Translations under genes and position numbers: made by a program
In this document: positions 56,184 through 59,869 of the stretch, in pieces
Position numbering within the stretch: position 1 is the stretch's first letter
Layout: each line of letters opens with the position of its first letter
The notes under the pieces: model-generated
Databases searched by the model: none
What the model saw: the letters and a program-made list of their open reading frames with translations, nothing else
What the model was told of the DNA's origin: nothing
Assembly: GCF_013404075.1 (NCBI RefSeq)
Contig: NZ_JACBJQ010000035.1
Span: 1 to 59,869 of the forward strand
Direction of reading: 5' to 3'
Length of the DNA: 59,869 bases
From: Mycolicibacterium vinylchloridicum
GTDB taxonomy: Bacteria > Actinomycetota > Actinomycetes > Mycobacteriales > Mycobacteriaceae

Positions 56184-57902
56184 TCAACCTGTCTGCGTCG
56201 GCGAGCTCGCCACGCCCGGTTGCGACGTCGACTGGCCTTTGCGCAAGGTGGCGATCAATTCGCGGTAGGGACCGACGAGGTAGGCGGTATCACCGGCGTT
56301 CAGCTGGGTATCGCGGCGCGGATGCAGGCGCAAGGGGGCATCGTCCCTGGCGATCGCGATGACCCGGGTCTGGGTGGACAGCTCGAACATCCTCATCCCG
56401 TCGAGCTCGCTGCCCGGCCGCACCTGCACCGCACCGACCATGAACGACCGCTGGCCCACCGAGAACGTGCCCAGCACATCGAGGCCCATCGCCGCACCGA
56501 TGAACCAGGGGGTGGCCAGGTCGACGGTGGAACGGACATATTCGAACTTGAAGCGCTTGCCCACCGCCGTGCCCAGTGCCCGGTCGTAGATCCGCAGGAC
56601 GATCGGGAGGTCGGGGCGGTGGATCTCGGGCAGCGTTCTCGGGCCGAGCATTTCGCGCAGCACGATGCCGGTCTCGATGTTGACCATGTCGTCCTGGGTG
56701 AGCACGGCCACCGCGCGAGCGTCGCCGACGCGGGCCGCCTCCATGGTCTGGCGCAGGGTGGCGTCGCCGAAGATCACCGGAACGTCCAGTTCGGCCGCGG
56801 CCGACAGGTAGCGGTTGTCCTCGTTGCGGTCGATCACCGCGACGTCGTGGCCGGCCGCCTTGAGCACGCTGGCCACCCGGATGCCGAACGAGCCGAGGCC
56901 CACCACCACGACGTGGCGGTGCAGATGGCGAATCTTCTGTCGGCTGGCGGACTGTGAGAGCCGCCGCGACAACAGCACGTCGGCCACGAATGCCACCACG
57001 ATGGCGGTGGTGGCGACGCCGGCGAACATCATTCCCACCCCCCACAGCCGCAGCCAGGTGGGCTGGTCGAGGAAGTTGAAATCGCCGTAGCCGACCGTGG
57101 CGATGGTCTCGGCGGAGAAATAGAGTGCGTCGACCCAGTCCATTCCCGGGTAGTTGTAGGCCAACCGCAGCAGGATCGTCGAACCGACCAGCAGTGTCGC
57201 CGAAGCCGCGAGCGCCCGGTAGAACATCGGGTTCAGGTCGTCGCGGAACGCCCGCACCGCGTCGGCCAGGCGGACGAACAGCGGACGTGCCCGGGGGGCC
57301 GCCGGCATCGACTTGGCGACCTCGATGCCTTGTTCGGTCAGCTCGGCGGCGGTGCCGATCATCGCCGTCCAGTCGCCGGGGTGCACCCGCACGTCGCGGC
57401 CAGGACACGCAATCACCTCGCCGGGGGTTTCGGAGTTGTCGCCGCGAATGACGGCGACCGGAGCGAGATCGCCGTAGATCTCCCGCAGGGTGCCGTCTTT
57501 GGTCGAGGTGGTGCCGGTGACGACGAAGTCGACACCGGCCGCCGAGATCGTGTGGGTGGTGCGCTTCAACAAGGCTTCGACCACCGACGGCGCCGCCAGA
57601 TCCGCGACGTCGAGGATGGCGCCCGGCCCGTTGTTCTCGGCCATGGCCTCGCGCAGCACGGCGTTGGACAGCCGGGCCACCACCCGCACGGTCGGGTTGG
57701 CCTGCCGGGCCAGCAGTGCGATCTGCAGGTTCAGATCGTCGTCGTCGTCGGCACAGATCACGGCGTCGGCAGTGGCGATTCCGGCCATCTCGAGATCCTC
57801 CGGCGCCTGCGAGAGCGCGACCGTGACCCCGGCGTTGTTCAGCTCGTCGATGATCCGCAGACCGAGCGCGTCATCACCGCAGACGATGGTGTGGCCCCGC
57901 AT
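56184..57902 (-). CDS. Two-helix potassium channel with N- and C-terminal RCK/TrkA-N domains
   Basis: A 572-residue predicted K+ channel. Residues 1-190 form a first RCK unit (nucleotide fold HTIVCGDDALGLRI, then a TrkA-C-like part). Residues about 228-312 form the pore module, with selectivity filter TVGYGD (269-274) between two helices. Residues 330-560 form a second RCK (HVVVVGLGSFGIRVASVL) with TrkA-C (MFELSTQTRVIAIARDD...GDTAYLVGP). Most RCK channels place both RCK units after the pore. TAGCGT is 7 nt before ATG: leaderless. A loss of the GxGxxG pattern in RCK1 (CGDDALG) suggests altered nucleotide binding there. Confidence 0.88.
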   Translation of the reverse strand: MRGHTIVCGDDALGLRIIDELNNAGVTVALSQAPEDLEMAGIATADAVICADDDDDLNLQIALLARQANPTVRVVARLSNAVLREAMAENNGPGAILDVADLAAPSVVEALLKRTTHTISAAGVDFVVTGTTSTKDGTLREIYGDLAPVAVIRGDNSETPGEVIACPGRDVRVHPGDWTAMIGTAAELTEQGIEVAKSMPAAPRARPLFVRLADAVRAFRDDLNPMFYRALAASATLLVGSTILLRLAYNYPGMDWVDALYFSAETIATVGYGDFNFLDQPTWLRLWGVGMMFAGVATTAIVVAFVADVLLSRRLSQSASRQKIRHLHRHVVVVGLGSFGIRVASVLKAAGHDVAVIDRNEDNRYLSAAAELDVPVIFGDATLRQTMEAARVGDARAVAVLTQDDMVNIETGIVLREMLGPRTLPEIHRPDLPIVLRIYDRALGTAVGKRFKFEYVRSTVDLATPWFIGAAMGLDVLGTFSVGQRSFMVGAVQVRPGSELDGMRMFELSTQTRVIAIARDDAPLRLHPRRDTQLNAGDTAYLVGPYRELIATLRKGQSTSQPGVASSPTQTG

Positions 57903-57952
57903 GGGAGAAACGCTACTTCGGAAACCTTGGTCGTGACGGGTGAGAATGAGGC

Positions 57953-58684
57953 ATGCCCTCAGCTCCGTACGTCAAGGCCTGTATCAACGGCGCCCGCACC
58001 CCCGACCAGCACTCCGGGATCCCGGTGTCGCCGCAGCAGCTGGCCGACGCCGCCGTGGCCGCGCACGCTGCCGGTGCCAAAGCCGTCCACCTGCACCCCA
58101 AGACCGCCGACGGGGTGGATTCGCTGGCCCCCCACACCGTGGCCGCGGCCGTCACCGCGGTGCGCCACGCCGTGCCCGGCCTGCCGCTGGGAGTGACGAC
58201 GGGGTTCTGGGCGCTGCCGGATCCGCAGCGGCGGTTGGAGGCCGTCGAGTCGTGGACCGTGTGGCCCGACTTCGCCTCGGTCAACTGGCACGAGCCGGGC
58301 TCGGTGGAACTGGTGCAGCTGCTGCTGAGCCGGGGTATCGGCGTGGAGATCGGCATCTTCCACGCCGAGGCCGCCGACTCCTGGGCGCGCTCCGAGGTGG
58401 CGCCCCATTGCCTGCGGGTGATGATCGAGCTGGGGGCCGACGGGGACACCGAGACCGCCGACGACCTGCTGGCGCGGATCCGTAGTGCCTCCTCGCCCGC
58501 GCCGATCCTGCTGCACGGTCTGGACGAGAGTTGTTGGCCGCTGCTGGCGCACGCGGGGGTGCGGGGACTGCAAACCCGGATCGGGCTGGAGGACACCGTG
58601 CTGATGCCCGACGGGTCGACGGCGCCGGGCAACGCCGAACTGGTCGCGGCCGCGTGGGACGTGCTGCGGTCGGTTAGTCAGTAG
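57953..58684 (+). CDS. DUF849 / BKACE family protein (beta-keto acid cleavage-like)
   Basis: A 243-residue TIM-barrel protein of the beta-keto acid cleavage enzyme family (DUF849, Kce-like), which transfers an acetyl unit between a beta-keto acid and acetyl-CoA using zinc. It has the N-terminal KACINGARTP, the zinc-site motif VHLHPK (HLHPR in most members) and GVTTGFWALPDP. It is shorter than characterised members (about 275-310 residues), and I cannot see the full set of CoA-binding residues, so the activity may differ. It is divergent from the K+ channel gene and convergent with the cupin gene (11-bp overlap). Confidence 0.8.
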   Translation: MPSAPYVKACINGARTPDQHSGIPVSPQQLADAAVAAHAAGAKAVHLHPKTADGVDSLAPHTVAAAVTAVRHAVPGLPLGVTTGFWALPDPQRRLEAVESWTVWPDFASVNWHEPGSVELVQLLLSRGIGVEIGIFHAEAADSWARSEVAPHCLRVMIELGADGDTETADDLLARIRSASSPAPILLHGLDESCWPLLAHAGVRGLQTRIGLEDTVLMPDGSTAPGNAELVAAAWDVLRSVSQ

Positions 58685-59120
58685 GCGCGGCCAGCGCGAA
58701 GTCCGCGAAGTCGAACCCCGGCACCACCACGCAGCTGACCAAGGTCGGCTCGTCGTCGCGGGGACGGGCGCGCTGCCAGTACCCCGGTGGCACCAGGACT
58801 TGCGGCTGCTCGCCGGCCACGATGTCGGGACCGAGCAGAACCGTTGTGGCGCTGTCCATTTCAGGTCCGATATCGAGAAGCAGCGGGCTGCCTCGGTGAT
58901 ACAGCCAGATCTCGGCGCTGCGCACGGTGTGCCAGGCGGACTGCTGGCCGGGCAGCAGGACGAAGTAGATCGCGGTGCCGGCGCTGCGCGGTCCGTTGTA
59001 GTCCGGGGGCAGCGCAGATTCGCCGATGGCGAGTTCACTGCGCCAGGTCTCGCGGAAGTAGCCGCCTTCGGGGTGTGGCCCCATGTCGAGCTGCTGTACC
59101 CAGTCGGGGAGATCCGTCAC
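58674..59120 (-). CDS. Cupin family DUF985 protein
   Basis: A 148-residue single-domain cupin of the DUF985/YML079 type. The sequence starts LPDWVQQLDMGPHPEGGYFRETWRSE (HPEGGYF is diagnostic), continues AIYFVLLPGQQSAWHTVRSAEIWLYHRGSPLLL with the cupin H...E pattern, and ends VPPGYWQRARP...VSCVVVPGFDFADF. Related structures bind a nucleotide-sugar-like ligand, but the function is unknown. TAGGCT lies 6 nt before the GTG, so the transcript is leaderless. It is divergent from the ABC-F leader ORF, with 93 bp between starts. Confidence 0.85.
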   Translation of the reverse strand: MTDLPDWVQQLDMGPHPEGGYFRETWRSELAIGESALPPDYNGPRSAGTAIYFVLLPGQQSAWHTVRSAEIWLYHRGSPLLLDIGPEMDSATTVLLGPDIVAGEQPQVLVPPGYWQRARPRDDEPTLVSCVVVPGFDFADFALAAPTD

Positions 59121-59144
59121 GGCATCAGCCTAGAGATAAATCGG

Positions 59145-59174
59145 TTGCCGGCGTTCGTCTTGCGGCATTAGCGT
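59145..59174 (+). promoter_or_regulatory. Promoter of the ABC-F leader/gene
   Basis: TTGCCG (59145-59150), an 18-bp spacer and TAGCGT (59169-59174) form a good sigma-A promoter. The predicted start near 59181 leaves about 30 nt before the leader ORF and about 80 nt before the ABC-F start. Confidence 0.55.
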
Positions 59175-59213
59175 GGCGGTCGTTCATCCCGGAGTCGAAA
59201 GGAAGTCCCCGCC

Positions 59214-59291
59214 GTGGATCACAGCGTCACTGACCTGACCGCTGACAGCCACTTCGGAGACCCATGCCTACTGATTCTGCAATCACCCTGA
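59214..59291 (+). CDS. Putative 25-residue leader ORF of the ABC-F gene
   Basis: A GTG at 59214, preceded by AAAGGAAG about 8 nt upstream, opens a 25-codon frame (MDHSVTDLTADSHFGDP...) that runs across the ABC-F start codon and stops at 59291, 28 nt inside that gene in another frame. Antibiotic-resistance ABC-F genes are often controlled by stalling on such upstream ORFs. No direct evidence of translation exists here. Confidence 0.4.
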   Translation: MDHSVTDLTADSHFGDPCLLILQSP

Positions 59292-59742
59292 TCGATCTCG
59301 ATTTCACCTGGCCGGACGGCACCGTCGCGCTGGATCGTCTCACTGCCACACTCTCGACCGGCCGGACGGGATTGGTCGGCGCCAACGGCAGCGGAAAATC
59401 GACCCTGCTTCGCCTGATCGCCGGCGACCTGACCCCGACCCGCGGCCGGATCGTCACACGCGGTGACGTCGCCTATTTGCCGCAGACGCTGACCCTCGAC
59501 ACCACGTTGTCGATAGCCGATGTGCTCGGCGTGGGGGCCACACTGGCCGCGCTTCGGGCGATCGAGGCGGGCGTGGCAACCGAACGCGATTTCGAGGTCA
59601 TCGGTGAAGACTGGGACGTCGCCGAGCGCGCCGCCGAGGCGCTGCGCGTCATCGGACTGGGTCCCGCAGACCTGGACCGCACCGTCGGCCAGGTATCCGG
59701 CGGGGAGGCAATGCTGCTGGCCGTCACCGCGCTTCGGCTAGG
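59264..59742 (+). pseudogene. ABC-F ATP-binding protein gene, interrupted by an insertion sequence
   Basis: The first 160 codons of an ABC-F family ATPase, soluble ribosome-associated proteins (translation factors or antibiotic-resistance factors such as Msr/Vga relatives). Walker A is GANGSGKST, the Q-loop is VAYLPQTL, and the signature reads QVSGGEAMLLAVTALRLG; the text then stops resembling the family immediately after RLG, before Walker B (expected LLLDEPTNNLD). Downstream sequence is an insertion sequence, so the frame ends at a stop inside it (59788). The first ATPase lacks Walker B and the second ATPase is missing from the window: the gene is very probably inactive. Confidence 0.75.
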
Positions 59743-59789
59743 TGTACTTGGCCATGACGTTGGTAGCAGGCGTGTTGGCTTGATGTGAA

Positions 59790-59846
59790 GAGAACCTCCG
59801 GGTGGGGTGTGGCTTGTCTAAGGCCCACTTCCCACCGGAGGTTCTC
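59790..59846 (+). promoter_or_regulatory. Hairpin sequestering the transposase ribosome binding site
   Basis: GAGAACCTCCGG (59790-59801) pairs perfectly with CCGGAGGTTCTC (59835-59846), extended inward by 4 bp after a one-base bulge. The right arm contains the Shine-Dalgarno GGAGG (59837-59841), 5 nt before the GTG. Transcripts reading in from the interrupted gene would contain both arms and hide the site, a known way IS elements avoid activation by read-through. Confidence 0.7.
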
Positions 59847-59869
59847 GTGTCCCACCGTAATGCCCGTAC
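59847..59869 (+). CDS. IS481-like transposase, N-terminal codons only
   Basis: GTG at 59847, with GGAGG 5 nt upstream, starts MSHRNAR and runs off the right edge after seven codons. This N-terminus is common in IS481-family (DDE) transposases of actinobacteria, whose next part is a helix-turn-helix. With so few codons the family assignment rests mainly on this start and the preceding leader. Confidence 0.55.

Larger units (their letters stand above)
59743..59869 (+). mobile_element. IS481-family-like insertion sequence, left end only
   Basis: The ABC-F reading frame loses homology at about 59742, and the sequence begins TGTACTTGG, compatible with the TGT-starting ends of IS481-family elements. 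It runs through a leader hairpin into a transposase start typical of that family (MSHRNAR). The exact left boundary and target duplication cannot be proven because the right end lies outside the window; the GCTAGG just before the break is a candidate duplication site. Confidence 0.65.

Overview
The window is high-GC, densely packed DNA from a fast-growing mycobacterium (Mycobacterium/Mycolicibacterium type). The evidence is many GTG starts, 4-bp start/stop overlaps, frequent leaderless-type starts (TANNNT followed 6-7 nt later by ATG or GTG), and a gene order that, from memory, follows M. tuberculosis Rv0867c to Rv0910: rpfA, moaD2-moaA2, cspB, sepH, serC, fprB, citA, gltA2, prrBA, accD3-echA6, ctpE. 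This backbone is interrupted by blocks I do not place in that order. I saw no tRNA, rRNA or CRISPR array.

1-17 kb, backbone: a partial resuscitation-promoting factor (rpfA) with a c-di-AMP (ydaO-type) riboswitch and a CRP-like site upstream; molybdopterin genes; a cold-shock protein; a Xi-class glutathione-transferase-like reductase; an HxlR regulator divergent from a haloalkane dehalogenase-like hydrolase; an MFS protein; a MarR/SpoU methyltransferase pair; the division regulator sepH; serC; an AurF-type diiron oxygenase next to the ferredoxin-reductase fusion fprB. 17-26.8 kb: metabolite transporter, two citrate synthases (citA, gltA2), pdxH, an MFS exporter followed by two tandem TetR paralogues, and a drug exporter with its MarR regulator and two operator-like sites over the start codon.

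26.8-33.8 kb, accessory block: a class III aminotransferase closely resembling ethanolamine-phosphate/phosphohydroxylysine phospho-lyases and an APC permease, divergent from a choline/hydroxylysine-kinase-like phosphotransferase, an SDR and a GntR/UTRA regulator. Together they read as an uptake, phosphorylation and phospho-lyase pathway for an amino alcohol. This is my best candidate for an undescribed system.

33.8-43.1 kb: the two-component system prrAB, then a heterodimeric ABC exporter (one degenerate and one canonical ATPase site) behind a SoxR-type box with a 19-bp promoter spacer and a possible leaderless 28-residue leader ORF; a phosphoribosyltransferase; an NrtR-like regulator with a broken Nudix box; an acyl-CoA dehydrogenase divergent from a TetR gene across two 20-bp perfect inverted operator arms.

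43.1-51.6 kb, backbone again: accD3 and echA6 with interlocked divergent leaderless promoters, a metallo-beta-lactamase-fold protein, a serine beta-lactamase-like lipoprotein, the calcium ATPase ctpE and a proposed antitoxin/toxin pair. 51.6-59.9 kb: a second DevR/DevS-like (dormancy) two-component system with its own Dev box centred at -42.5, a divergent amidohydrolase with a GC-rich dyad in its promoter, a YihY-like membrane protein, a potassium channel with a regulatory domain on each side of the pore, a DUF849 protein, a cupin, and an ABC-F gene with an upstream leader ORF. The ABC-F gene is broken by an IS481-like insertion sequence whose transposase ribosome binding site lies in a strong hairpin; the element runs off the right edge.
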